Part shown: positions 21,186 through 33,300 of the stretch, one piece after another
Layout of the letters: each line of letters begins with the position of its first letter
Numbering within the stretch: the first letter of the stretch is position 1
DNA from: Bombyx mori
Taxonomy: Eukaryota > Arthropoda > Insecta > Lepidoptera > Bombycidae
Length of the DNA stretch: 64,000 nt
Assembly: GCF_030269925.1 (NCBI RefSeq)
Contig: NC_085121.1
Coordinates: forward strand, 2,993,501-3,057,500
Direction: 5' to 3'
Position numbers and translations under genes: made by a program
Notes under the pieces: model-generated
The model's input: only the letters and a program-made list of their open reading frames with translations
The model's database searches: none
What the model was told of the DNA's origin: nothing

Positions 21186-21514
21186 ATCGGCAATTTCATA
21201 GTTGAAGATCTAATATCACTACAGTTTATTGTTTTACTCTTTATTTAGATATTTTATAATTTTCTTAGGGCCTCTTCGGATTTAAAAGCACATAATAAGG
21301 ATTTGAAAGCACATTATTATTCTTCAAAAAAGAAACGATTCTCTTACATTCAGTATTGATCCGGTGATGCCAACACAATTACAATGATCGATTTTATGAC
21401 TAATAACGTGCATTTAATTTATTTCTTATACGAAACTAATTTCATGTTATCTTTTAATTTTACTTATAACACAAGTAAAGGCTAGGCAACTTAGATAATG
21501 CACCATATTCTATG

Positions 21515-21850
21515 ATGGCGGTATAGCGTTACAGAAACACGGACCCTTAGATATAATGGAATCATGGGCATCGCACAGCCAGCGATGGAGCGTTCTGTGC
21601 TAGGCATCAATCTGTCAGATCGGGTCTATAATACCGTGATTAGACGCCAAAGATGTTGATAAGAGAGTAGTAGATCTGAAATGGAGTAGGGCTGGATATT
21701 TAACAAAACGAAATAACAATAGCCGGTGTAAGACGATGACGGACGGTAGCGGTAATTTGGTTATTGAGGTGCTGGAGGACCTATGGTACGGTGGACCGAT
21801 GACATAGCAGGGACGACGTGGCAGACGCGGACGAGAATGGCGATCTAACA
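21515..21850 (+). pseudogene. RTE-like reverse-transcriptase C-terminus, degraded
   Basis: Fragments MERSVLGINLSDRV and NTVIRRQ, and near the end VRWTDDIAGTTWQTR, match the tail of RTE-type reverse transcriptases. Stops and frameshifts lie between. A Helitron begins immediately at 21851. Confidence 0.65.
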
Positions 21851-22416
21851 TCTATATAAAAGAAAGTCGTGTTAGTTACACTATTTATAACTCAAGAACG
21901 GCTGAACTGATTTGGCTGAAAATTGGTGGGGAGGTAACTTAGGATCAGGAGAAGGACATAGGATACTTTTTATCACGTTTCTGTGGGATGTGACATAAAA
22001 TGTGGTATAACAAAACGCAACAGATATGGAATAACAAAACGCAACTGACAGCTAAACGTAATGTAGTTTATGGTTAATTAAAGTAGAAATTTTAAGTTGA
22101 CGGTTGATGTGTTTATTTCGAGTTTTGATTAGCTTATTGTGCCGAGATAGGTAATCATTAAGAAAGCCATGCCGCGACAAACACGATCAAATCTTTCCCG
22201 ACGAAACCGTAATGCAACTAGGATTCGAAACATTGCGAGTGAACGGACTGAAGATAATAATAACAACAAAAATACATGGCAAATAAAGAAACATTAAAAC
22301 GCTTGCTTTTTTTTAATTTACATCAATTATCCAAATAAAAAATTGACCTCGATAAAATCAAAAGTCTGCTTATTTATTGCCTCTAAGGCGGAACAAAGTT
22401 CGCCGGGTCAGCTAGT
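21851..22416 (+). mobile_element. Non-autonomous Helitron, 566 bp
   Basis: Starts A|TCTATATAAAAGAAAGTCGT, contains CAAGAACGGCTGAACTGATT, and ends CCGGGTCAGCTAGT|T. Confidence 0.85.
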
Positions 22417-22521
22417 TATGACATAAAAAAGGAAAGTCCTATGATCGGCAGTGGGCACCAGAGCAACGAAAATAATCATGACAATAATGGTAGAACGGAT
22501 TGTGAGCCCCCACTGATACTT

Positions 22522-22763
22522 TTTTATTGCTTAGATGGGTGGACAAGCTCACAGCCCACCTGCTGTTAAGTGGTTACTGGAGCCCATAGACATCTACAAC
22601 GTAAATGCGCCACCCACCTTGAGATATAAGTTCAAAGGTCTCAGTATAGTTACAACGGCTGCCCCACCCTTCAAACCAAAACGCATCACTACTTCACGGC
22701 AGAAATAGGCGAGGTGGTGGTACCTACCCGTGCGGACTCACAAGAGGTCCTACCACCAGTTTA
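22522..22763 (-). mobile_element. Bm1-type SINE
   Basis: T-run, then ATTGCTTAGATGGGTGGACA through to AAGAGGTCCTACCACCAGT. Complete short form. Confidence 0.92.
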
Positions 22764-23338
22764 ATAAATATTAGGTAGCAATCATGTATTCCGTTTGAAG
22801 GTCGAGATTCTAAAAATACTATTGTAACTTTGACTTTATATTCCAAAGTGGGTGGCGACATTTAACTACCTAAATAATAATTGGGGAAAAATTGTAATAC
22901 AGTTTGATTGACATCAAGGCCTCTCCCGTTGTGTCCCAATTATCAATTGTGTATTGACAAAAGCGGTGTAACATTACCTTCTACGTATTAAACAATAGAA
23001 TATTATGTTCGCGTCCTTGGCCCCTTTGGACCTTGGACCATTCATTGTGATGTCAATGCAAGGTGCAAATAAATAGATACTATTATAATTACATATCCCC
23101 GGACTTAAAGAGCAGAGACCGTAGTACAATTTCGGTGTAAGTATTTACATGTTTACATAGTTGTCCGTCCGTGTTTAGTGAAACTGTATATATAGTATTC
23201 GATACGTCAAAATAATGTAATGTCAATAAAAAAACGACAGACTAAACCTTAAAAGTAGTAATACATCTTTAACAAAAGTTATTAAATTTCAAATAGAACT
23301 CTATCATCAGGTCCAAGAACACAGCAAAAACGTACTTA
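22764..23338. other. Intergenic sequence, nothing recognised
   Basis: AT-rich, with no ORF or repeat I can name. Confidence 0.4.
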
Positions 23339-23339
23339 T

Positions 23340-23862
23340 TTTTACACGCTTTATATTAGCTTCACTTGTATGTATGTTTGTATGTTTGTAACTGACTCCT
23401 TTAGGCGCGATTTTGACCCACTTTAAACGGCTAGATTTCATTCAAACTTTGTAGATTTATCGAGGACCGATGACAATAAACTAGTTTGATAAGATTATTC
23501 CATTATTCAATTTGCAAAATAAGATTTTTACCAATTTATAATATATAATTTTTATCTATAGTCGATAAGGCAGGAATTGATGTTAAATTACTTAATAGTT
23601 AAAAAATACGCTTTTATAGAAAATTTAACTAATAAATGAAAAATAAATGGGGGGGGGGGTGGTGCTTTTTAAGATATTATTGAATTAATAATTATTCTAC
23701 TCGTATCTGTCAGAAAAATATTTATAACTAATAACACCATCCACCCCACGCTTTTTTTACAAATAATTTTTTTTTACAATATTTTCAATTTAAATTTATT
23801 AAAATTTATATTCTATGTTTTAGTTGAATTTTATATAAAGCGTGTTTTAAACTATTATTTAT
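23340..23862. repeat. Interspersed repeat, same family as 32236-32690
   Basis: Both copies contain ATGTATGTTxGTATGT, GACCGATGACAAT, CGCTTTTATAGAAAAT, CACCCCACGCTTTTTTAC and TTTAAATTTATTAAAATTTA in the same order. ACGCTTTAT and ATAAAGCGT ends suggest short inverted termini. Contains a G-run at 23650. Confidence 0.65.
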
Positions 23863-24069
23863 TTTTCTATTAATAGATATGTTACATTCATGTTCTATTA
23901 GGGCCTATTTAAAGAGAATGTATAAAAATATTTTTCGATGATTATTAGATTTTTACTTCAACTGCTTTTCAATTTTAGATAGACATAAAGAATTAACTTC
24001 CGGGACATTGTTAGAAACACTAGCTTTATGGCTGTAGACCACGTAGTCGACATTGTTGCGGTGGTTGGA

Positions 24070-24185
24070 TATTTCTGCTGGGTTAGGAGGAAATTACCGG
24101 AATTCTCCCTACGCCTTGCTAGGGATGGTCAGCGTCGCACGTCGGAGTTGAACTGACTAAAAGGATGTCTCGAACTACCTTGGGT
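24070..24185. repeat. Fragment of the 19007-19375 repeat
   Basis: TTAGGAGGAAATTACCGGAA, GCTAGGGATGG and CGGAGTTGAACTGACTAAAA correspond to the longer copy. Confidence 0.5.
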
Positions 24186-24209
24186 AAATCAAATCAAACT
24201 TTATCAGCT

Positions 24210-24612
24210 ACTAGCGACCCGCTCCGGCTCCGCTCGGGTCTTTAACAAAAATTTCAACGATATTTTACGTTGTTTTATTTTTTTAAATAAAAGAACACTT
24301 ATTGCGGCATAACTATAATATGCTGTCGCGACACTTTTTGTAAATAATAATGTGTTCTACAAAGTCGTAGTACATTATTTTATTCTATTATGAATAGTTT
24401 TCGCAGGGCACGCGATGTAAAGAATATTTTAGGTAATTTTTTTACACCTTGGGTTACATTATTAGAGTTTTAGTATGGATCCCTAATATTTTTCAAAAAA
24501 GATTATAGTCTATGTCACTCGGAAATAGTGTAGCTTCCAAACAGTGAAAGAATTTTTCAAATCGGTTCTGTAGTTTCGGAGCCTATTCAATACAAACAAC
24601 TATTAGTATAGA
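24210..24612 (-). mobile_element. Non-autonomous Helitron
   Basis: On the - strand it begins TCTATACTAATAGTTGTTTG and ends CGGGTCGCTAGT. Contains AGGCTCCGAAACTACAGAAC. Related to 58602-58818. Confidence 0.78.
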
Positions 24613-24838
24613 AAACACGGCTTACAAAGTTGTTGATAGTTATTTTATAGAACAGCGTGTTTCTACCAAGTCGGCGTGCAAATATTATTCAAAATTATTT
24701 ACATTAAGTGCAGTCAGTAAATATATTAATTGATTATAACAAAATATCAGACAATAAAATAAATTAATTGAATAAGAATTCGTTATTTATGTCATAAAAT
24801 GAAAACAAAGAACAGAAAGAAGCGAATTTAAAATTAAC

Positions 24839-25310
24839 ATTTTTTTTCTTTTTTATTGCTTAGATGGGTGGACGAGCTCACAGCCCACCTGATGTTAAGT
24901 GGTTACTGGAGCCCATAGACATCTACAACGTAGACGCGCCACCCACCTTGAGATACAAGTTCTAAAGTCTCAGTATAGTTACAACGGCTACCCCACCCTT
25001 CAAACCGAAACGCATTACTGCTTCACGGCAGAAACAAGCAGGGCGGTGGTACCTATCCGCGCGGACTCACAAGAGGTCCTACCACCAGTAAAAATAATAC
25101 ATAACACAATAATACATAAAAACATAATGATTTATTATTTAAAAAATCGTAAGTTAGGAGATTTGCAACCAAGATCCTCTACAGCAACAAGCCGTTCCCG
25201 ATTTGTGCGATAAGGACACGGCTACGCCTTTGATACCTTCCTGCGAGATTTCAACACCGGCACAGTCGCATCGTTCAATACGATTGCACCGAGCGTCTTA
25301 TCTTTTATTT
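24839..25310 (-). mobile_element. Long Bm1-type SINE with degenerate tRNA-like head
   Basis: The Bm1 body (24842-25090) continues into a region ending TTTCAACACCGGCACAGTCG and CATCGTTCAATACGATTGCA, which corresponds to the tRNA-like head of the 37085-37527 copy. Confidence 0.75.
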
Positions 25311-25311
25311 T

Positions 25312-25590
25312 CCTACCTATTCTAGTAACCTCAAGGGGTTATTCTAGATTCACCGAGCTAGTAGGTGAATTCACAGGGCTCAAACCTGATGTTGTTGTTA
25401 ACACGTACTCTAGCAAGAGCCGTGCCTCGCAGAATCTACCACTGGATCGGAAACGCTACAAACTGAGAAGATCCGGCGAGAAACTCGGTGGGCTCTGTCT
25501 GTGGGTTAATTTACTCGCCGAGCCCTTCGTCGCAAGCTACGGATTCCACGAGAACTATGACCGGCGTCTTATCCTTGCAGCCACAATGAC
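25312..25590 (-). mobile_element. Jockey-clade LINE 3' tail
   Basis: TCCTACCTATTCTAGTAACC, GTAGGTGAATTCACAGGGCT, AGAATCTACCACTGGATCGG and ATCCGGCGAGAAACTCGGTG follow the family tail. Confidence 0.75.
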
Positions 25591-25639
25591 TTCAAATCCA
25601 TATTGTTCAAAAATCGTTTCCAACACTTATAATGTATCA

Positions 25640-25745
25640 TGTAATTATTTTTTCCTGCCTACTATTAGTAACCTCAAGGGTTGTACTGGCTTCACCGGAC
25701 GTGCTGGCGACCTCACGGGGCTCAGCCTGGGAGACTGCTAACATC
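25640..25745 (-). mobile_element. Second, shorter jockey-clade LINE tail
   Basis: TTTTTTCCTGCCTACTATTA, CTTCACCGGACGTGCTGG and CTCACGGGGCTCA repeat the start of the preceding tail. Confidence 0.6.
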
Positions 25746-26014
25746 TGCTGTATCATGCAATAATATAGGTAACGCACCGACGTTGGAAACTACGCCTTTT
25801 TTGAGAATACAGAGGACACCCTCCGATTATGATCGAGGTGAATTTTAGGATTTCTCAAATTATTTGACGATAAAACCGAAAAGTTTATCCAGAACGCGTC
25901 AGGTAGGGCCAGATTTGTGGCTGCGACGAACTAAACGAACAAAAAATTTTAAAACATCGCGTATACAAATAAAGATAAGAAAATCAATTTCAACTGTAAC
26001 TCGAACAAAATTAA

Positions 26015-26215
26015 AATGTTTTTTTTTTCATATATGGGTGAAAGAGCTAAGTGGTAAGTGGTTTCCGGAGTCCATAGATATCTAAAACGTAAATGCCACC
26101 ACCCCCTTGCAACGTGAGGACTAAGGTCTCAGTTTTTACAGTACAACTAGAAATAGGCAGAGTGGTGGTACCTACCCGGATGGACTCACAAGACAACCTA
26201 CCGCTAGTATTTACG
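26015..26215 (-). mobile_element. Degenerate Bm1 SINE
   Basis: T-run, AAGTGGTTTCCGGAGTCCAT, AACGTAAATGCCACCACC and GTGGTACCTACCCGGATGGA keep the Bm1 order with many changes. Confidence 0.65.
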
Positions 26216-26545
26216 CAAAAGATACTTGGTTAAGATATTATGCCTTAATTATGCTACTTTTAAGTCCTTGATACGCGCACAACTTTTCATGTCAAAGCTT
26301 TAACGCTAGTGAATCCGTTTATGGATACCTAGTTGACGGAAGTAACAGAACAGGTTATGTCAGACTCCAGGCCTCCAGATAAGAAGAGGGAGAACAGAAA
26401 GAGCGAGGACCTCCCCCTCTTCTAATTCCTTCCAGGAGACTATGCCTTGAAAAAGGTGCGCGAAATTCCTTTGCCCTAAATACGGTTAAATCAAATAAAA
26501 AAAAAAGAATTAAGTTATTCTATCAGGTATCGTTTAAAAAAACAC

Positions 26546-29500
26546 AAAATTCAGATCACACAAAACACTTTATTCCTAAAATACAGTTTTACAAATAAAC
26601 ACTTAAAATACAAATGTGTAAATTATATCAGTCTAATATAAAACATGTTTTAATATATTATATTCTCTATACGTTTTATATAAATAATTCTCTTTAACGA
26701 AATAGGTACTTAAAGGACCCTACGTTCGGAACGAAAAGAAAAAAAAAGTAAAGAAAAAAGTTACAAATAAAGCTGATAGAAAGAAACAGAATAGAATTTT
26801 ATTGAAAAGGAATATATTTTTATGTACTCAATTATAAATTATAATAGTTTTGTTTTATTAATTCAAAGTTTTGGGATAAATCGGTAGGATCATATTACGT
26901 TTGGACCTTTTAAAATTGATTTCAACATGTTTTTTAAAAGCTAAACTCACAAATCATAGATAACTAATAATTGTTTTCCCTTTTATAAGCAAACTTATTT
27001 TTATACATGATTCCTATAAACTATGAAATGTGAATGAAGCTTTTAAATTAATAATTTAACACAATGTCTAAATGCGAGAAAAATTTTTAGTGTCAAACAC
27101 ATTACAAACGAATAAAACACGATTTTTTTTTAGTTTAGTTAATTTGGTACGAAATTACATTTTATTTTTTTTAATTAATTTGTTAATCGAAAATTACAAA
27201 TTTAAGTCGGCCTTATTAACTTATAGCGATCGAGATCGTTATCGCCTTCGTGGCACGTTAGGAATGAAGGCGCGAACGAAGCGCGATCGGACTTTTTTTT
27301 TGTTTTAATAAAATTTAAACTACATTGCACAAATCCGATATATTACAATCTACATTTTTAACGGATTTTATACATTACAGCCAAGCAATTAATTTATATT
27401 ATTATTATTATATTTTTTTAAAGGTGCCTCTTGTAACCTTACGACTACTCATGAAGTGAATAAGTTTCATAAATCCATTGGTTGATTGTTAATTAAAAAA
27501 AAAAAGAAACCAAAACTAGTCACAACACGAGTCTACACTAAAATTCTTAAATTAAAAATTTAAATTTCGAAAAAAAAATGTAATAAAAATAAATAACGAA
27601 CATAATTAGTTTAATGTTGCCATAAGACCATTTTTTGTCTATAAGTGAGATCAATCGAGGCACCTCCGTTACAAATTAATTATTAATTACAAATTAAAAG
27701 GACTAAGTTAATATATATTTAGCACTTCCCTTATACACAGTACTAAATGCGTTTTATTATTAGGATTTCCTAGAAAAAAAAAATAACCTCCGAATTATCA
27801 AATGCAGCCGTTCAAGGTATAATTCAATTTAAGTGGATTTCAAAATTTATTAAAAATAAGTATTTTTAGTAATAAAAATAAATTCGTCGATAAACAAACA
27901 CAAAGAGCGAACTGCATTGAAAATTTTGAAGACATTTGAAAAACAAACAAAAAAAAAGTATATTAACCTAAATATATTTATACAAACCTGAAAAGAACTT
28001 GATTCTTCCGTCTGGTCCGTTGGAACACTAATGATTTACATAAACCCATCTCCTGGTGAATAAAAGAATAAATTATCGCCCATTTCTTTTTTTGGAAAAT
28101 TTAATTTCACCCATTTCTATTATAGCTTTTGTAATCTTTGAGAAAGTGACAGTGAGACATTGGGAAATTAGCAAGCAGATCAATTTATACTGGCCATGTA
28201 CGTATATTCCTTGTAGACCAGACTTCACTGAACCGTTTTGAAATTGACAAAGATTTTGGTTTTATTTTTGTTCTGCGTTCAGTTAGATCGGTCTGAAGGA
28301 CATTCAAGCAACATGAAGTAACAAAAATCGATAGCTTTGGCTGTGTCTTTTCATTTGAAATTAATTCCAAGAATCATAGCTGATGATAGATAATACATCT
28401 GGTTTTTTTTTTAGCGAATACGAATTAGAACCATGTAAACTCCAATCTCTGGACTATCACTTTCTCAACGATAAAAAAACTAGATTAAATATTTCTGAAA
28501 CAGAAAAAAAAAAGTTATATTAATGATTAGTCAAAAACATTATAGTCAAAATCGAGATTACTACAAAAAACTATATATTTTTTGTCGCAATAAATACAGA
28601 ATCGAATATAGATCAAAATATAAATATACACACAATATGGTTCACTATAAACTCAAGGACTGTGTTGAAACAAATTAAATAAATTAATAACATCTTAATT
28701 TCGAATGAAAGAGTATTTAAAAATTAATATTGCAGTGTTTCTATATAAATTTATGATTGTGGCAACACCTTTGCATTTATACTCTGTGTATTAGTTTGAT
28801 TAATTAAGCAATTAAAATACATTTTTCGTCCCAACGAAAGTTTTAAACCATAATGCATTTTTTCAGTTGTCGAGTTTATAGTAAACCAATATTATAAATT
28901 TATATGTAAGGAGTTTAACTGTACCTCAAAATTAACGTTACAGCATCAATATTGATAATTTACTTTATATCTTGTTTTTTTATATATTAGTATGCCTATT
29001 TTTCACAGACAGTTTTAGCTCCGTGTGCTTAGAAAGCACTGCGGCATTCTCTGCTATTTCATTTTTCAGTTAGATATTTTTTACTCTGTAACCTACACTC
29101 AAATTAGCCCCCGATTTCTGTCACAATCGTTTGCTATTAAAAGAATCATAATTATGACTGTAAATCGGATATATTGAACGTAATTCATAATGTCAATTTA
29201 ATTTTGTGCCCTTGTTTCGTGTTTACAAAGTAACTTAAGAATTATTCTTCTAAAATTTGTTTTATTTTCCGAAATCCATCATTTTCTTTCCTGGAATTTG
29301 CTTTTTCAAATTCGGACCAATTGAGAATAGGTTTGAAAATTACGGTCTAGATTTTATCGATACGTAGACGTTGCCAGTACAAAAAAAATCAAATCTATAA
29401 ATTTTAAATCAGCATTGACGACAGAGAGTTCTCAATAACAGAACAGTTGACTCTATTATTAACATAGATAAAGTGAAAAGGAACATGTAGTTAAACTCCT

Positions 29501-30178
29501 AACATACAGTAAAATACATATCAATTTTATAAATACGATAACACAAAATGTATACGTGGATACACAAACTAGTGTACATTTTACAAAATCAATGATATTT
29601 ATTTATTTATTACGTGAGCGTTAGGTAATTTGACTGACTTTACATTTGTTAGCAGCCTTTAAGGTATTTTTCATGGAATAATCTCATCTGTGCCTTTTGT
29701 CGTAAATGAAAAAAAAAAACGTAACGTCCCTTCGATACATATCTTCAAAGTGACCAATATTTTTGAGCACACGATTTAGGAACTTATCACAAGAGTTTTA
29801 AGCGTTAAAATCCCATGCGTGTTCTAATCTATGTACAAAAACGAGCCAGACAAATTACCGTAACCACGCCTCACTAAAGAACGCCACTCGGACGTAAAAT
29901 ATAAATTACAAATATGAACATAATATTTCTCTAGTAAAAACTATTACAAATATAAAGAGTTTTATTTCGTTCATTGACAAAATTCATTCGCCTTTTTAAT
30001 GTTGTTTTTCATCTTTGCAGTCGTCTTGAGAACGCGACAAAACCCTCGAAAATTCTGTTGCCATGGCAACGCAATAAATAACCTCTATTATATACATAAT
30101 AATAATATAGAAATCGAGACCACGTTTCGTCATAGCGAAAACGTCTTTAAACCAAACTAATATAGGTTCGAATTTCGT
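26546..30178 (-). other. Probable long 3' UTR of fzr (repeat-free AT-rich block)
   Basis: No SINE, LINE or Helitron could be recognised for ~3.6 kb after the fzr stop, in contrast to dense repeats on both sides. The sequence is very AT-rich with no convincing ORF. A candidate poly(A) signal on the - strand (AATAAA, complement of 26569-26574) lies at the far edge, just before repeat debris resumes. Earlier AATAAA-like sites also occur, so the true end is inferred. Confidence 0.45.
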
Positions 30179-30355
30179 TTATCTGAGTGCGGTGTATAGG
30201 TTTAGGACGCTCTTGTTCTCCTTGTGTGAGGGCGTTTTGGAGAAAACATTCCAGAACCGAAGCGTTTCGTCACCGGCTCCCGTGACGATGGCCTCGCCGT
30301 CCGGTGATAGAGCCAAGTACAGAACTCGATAGGAATGGCCAGTCAGTTTCGCCAC
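30179..30355 (-). CDS. fzr: fzr terminal exon: seventh WD40 blade and C-terminal tail
   Basis: 177 bp including TAA at 30181-30179. The acceptor is CTAACAG|GTGGCG. Encodes [36 protein letters not shown] and a short tail ending NLYTALR. The family normally ends in the APC3-binding dipeptide Ile-Arg; here it is Leu-Arg. Confidence 0.96.
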   Translation of the reverse strand: MAKLTGHSYRVLYLALSPDGEAIVTGAGDETLRFWNVFSKTPSHKENKSVLNLYTALR

Positions 30356-33300
30356 CTGTTAGAAAAAAAAAACAAAAAAAAATACAATTATACCCACGTC
30401 TTTTGTATTTTATGAGAAATTTAGTACAAGATTAGAATCTGAGTGAAGCAGTAGTAATTATCACATGCCTATTGGTTCAGTCGACTGCGTAAGACAAAAG
30501 ATCCTATAACGATTGTATATCTGAATTAGTCTGTGGTCGATTTCGTGAGCATAATCTGTGGCATCAAGTTATCGGTCATGGATATTTGACATTTTTTGTG
30601 AGAAAACAAGCTGTGGGAATTGTTCTATATAATAATTGTATTACAATGGTCGCTTCTTAGCCGTTTAGCGGCTGTGAAAACGCACAAGTGTGGATTAATA
30701 AAACAAAATTACTGAGCATCTTAGATTCATTTAAAAAATATATTAAACTTAAGAATTAGGATTTTAAAGGAATTTTTAATTAGTGTTATTTCATCTTATC
30801 TCATTTAATTTCAGATTAATCTCGTTTAATTACAGTTTCAATTTTCATAAAACAAAAATTACTCAGAGATTTAATTACCAAAGATTTGTCTCCATGTGCT
30901 ACGTTCCCTTTGCCGATCCAACAAACGAATTAAATAAAACATCGCTCTAATATGAGGTTAACGCCCTGCTGAACGAATGAATATTCAAGAGCATTCCTCA
31001 CCTGCGTCAACGACGGATATTTCCACACCAGTATCTGGTTCTGTGAGTAGCCGTGAGTCGAGACCAACTCGCTGGAGTGTTTCGACCAAGCCAAGTTGCA
31101 CACTTGAGATCCTGTTCACGAAATAAATAATTAAATGTAGTTGACTTTGTTATAATTTATTCTGTCAAAGGAATTTTACAGAACCAAAACAATATAATGA
31201 TCATATTTTAACTTCTCTTCTTGATTCCAGGGAAGCCTAGTTTTTTAATTGCAACGATGGATCAGTTTTTTATCCTACCTATTCCAGCTTTTCGCGGACG
31301 GGTTTATTTTGAATTTTTCTATTGCTTAGGTTGGTGGACGAGCTCACGGCCCATCTGATGTTACTTGCGGTAACCACTTAACACCAGGTGGGCTGTGAAC
31401 TTGTTTACACATCTAAACAATAAAAAAAACGAACACTTCGCCCAAACTAACATCAATCAAAAAGCATTAGTTTCGTATTTATTTCAAATGTGATATATGG
31501 ATGAATACTGCTTGAAACGGGAATTTATCTTATAGCCATTGTAGCTGGTGTTGATTTTGAGAGAACAAAAAAAAGTAGGGTCAGCATGATGTATCACAAG
31601 TTGTATGACACTACTGAAGTGGAAGTCCCATTGTATCGTTTTTACTATCGCACCACCCGCCACCAGAGTAGAGTTCATCCATACTACCTGGAGCCCCTGC
31701 CGTCACCCACAGTGCGCTTCCAGTGATCTTTTTTGCCACGTACCATCCGGCTTTGGAATGAATGGAACCCCCCCTCCACGGTGTTTCCCGAGCGCTATGA
31801 CATATCCTTCTTCAAACGAGGCTTGTGGAGAGTACTTAACTGTAGGCAGCGGCTTGGCTCTGCTCCTGGCATTGCTGAATTCTATGGGCGACGGTAACGA
31901 CTTACCATCAGGTGGGTCGTATGCTCGTCTGCTCCTCCCTCTCCCCCAGCCACCTACCCCCCCCCCACTCCCCCCCCCCCCCGAGGGTGCAAGCTCAGTC
32001 CCGAGTATCGGTGTTGTCGTACCGGTGTCGACGCACTGCATCGGCTGCGAGGTGAGCGTGTTCCAGAAGCGTATGCAGCGGTCCGCCGTGCCGCCGCCGG
32101 ACGCGAGCAGCCCGTGCTGGTGCGGCGACCAAGCGATCGCCTTCACGGCCGCCACGTGCGCGGAGTACGTCTGCACCGGCGACGTCGAGTGCTGGAGGAC
32201 GAAGGGAACAACAACATATATAAGATTACGGTTTTTTATTATTAATACGCTTTTATTAGCTTCAGACGTATGTATGTTAGTATGTAACGGAATCTTTGAA
32301 CATGATTTTGCCGCCCTTCAAAACGTCGGATTAACTCGAAATTTGGTATACTTATAAAAGACCGATGACAATGTAATATTAAAAATAAAAAATTTTAAAA
32401 TTTAAATTCGACTAAAAATGAAAAATAAATAATAATTAAAAAAAACTATTATAACAAAATATGCTTTTATAGAAAATCCAACTAAAAAATGGTATCAGTA
32501 ATTATAAATATTTTATGAACAGATATGAGTAGAAATGTTATTTTGATAATATCCTGAAAAACACCCCACGCTTTTTTACAATAAAATCATTTTTTCTGAC
32601 ACTATTTTTAATTCAAATTTATTAAAATTTATTTTCTATTTTTTAGTTTGATTTTCTATAAAAGCGTATTTTGTAATTTTTTTTTTAACTATTATTTTTT
32701 CATTTCTTTTTCTGCTACACATATACAAAGTGTTACAAAATACCCCGTAAAAATATAAGTAATTATCAAAGCCAATTTTTTTTTGTATACCCTAGTAAGC
32801 AGCCATGTCAGGGAACCAGATTATTTAACAGAAAGGCCTACGTACCTATTTTACCTAATAATTGTCTACTTTAATAGTTTTTCTATTTTTCATTCATAAA
32901 TGTTTGCTACCTCAATACAAGGATGTCATTATACTCAAGTACTTGTCGTACTTGTCAACATTTTTGTCATTCCGCGAATTAGGTAGAAATGTACAGGTGC
33001 ATTCTGCGTAGTTTACTCTTTAATTGTACTAAAATAGGGTTTGCACGTCAGTGAAAATAATAATATTTATTTTGTAGTATGTCTTACAGAGTTACTACGG
33101 TTCTTAAATATTGTGAATGGACTCGTTATAAGGTCCCACTTTATCCCCTTTCGGCTTTAAGGGTAGTTTTGTAGCACCCTGTATAAGAGGTGAATGAATC
33201 AAATTTTAATGTGCTTATAATAGTTCACAATTTGTCGTCTGGCTACAGCAGAGTGAGGTCGTGAGCATAGTTATCACACTTTAGTATCGTTTGCATACCG

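Noticed and set aside
32023..32176. Separate WD40 gene
   Set aside because: Phase-matched splicing ties this exon to the other fzr exons in the exact order of Cdh1 proteins.
31605..32357. A 250-codon + strand ORF
   Set aside because: It crosses a LINE tail, a poly-C tract and the antisense of an fzr exon; its length comes from the GC-rich antisense strand.
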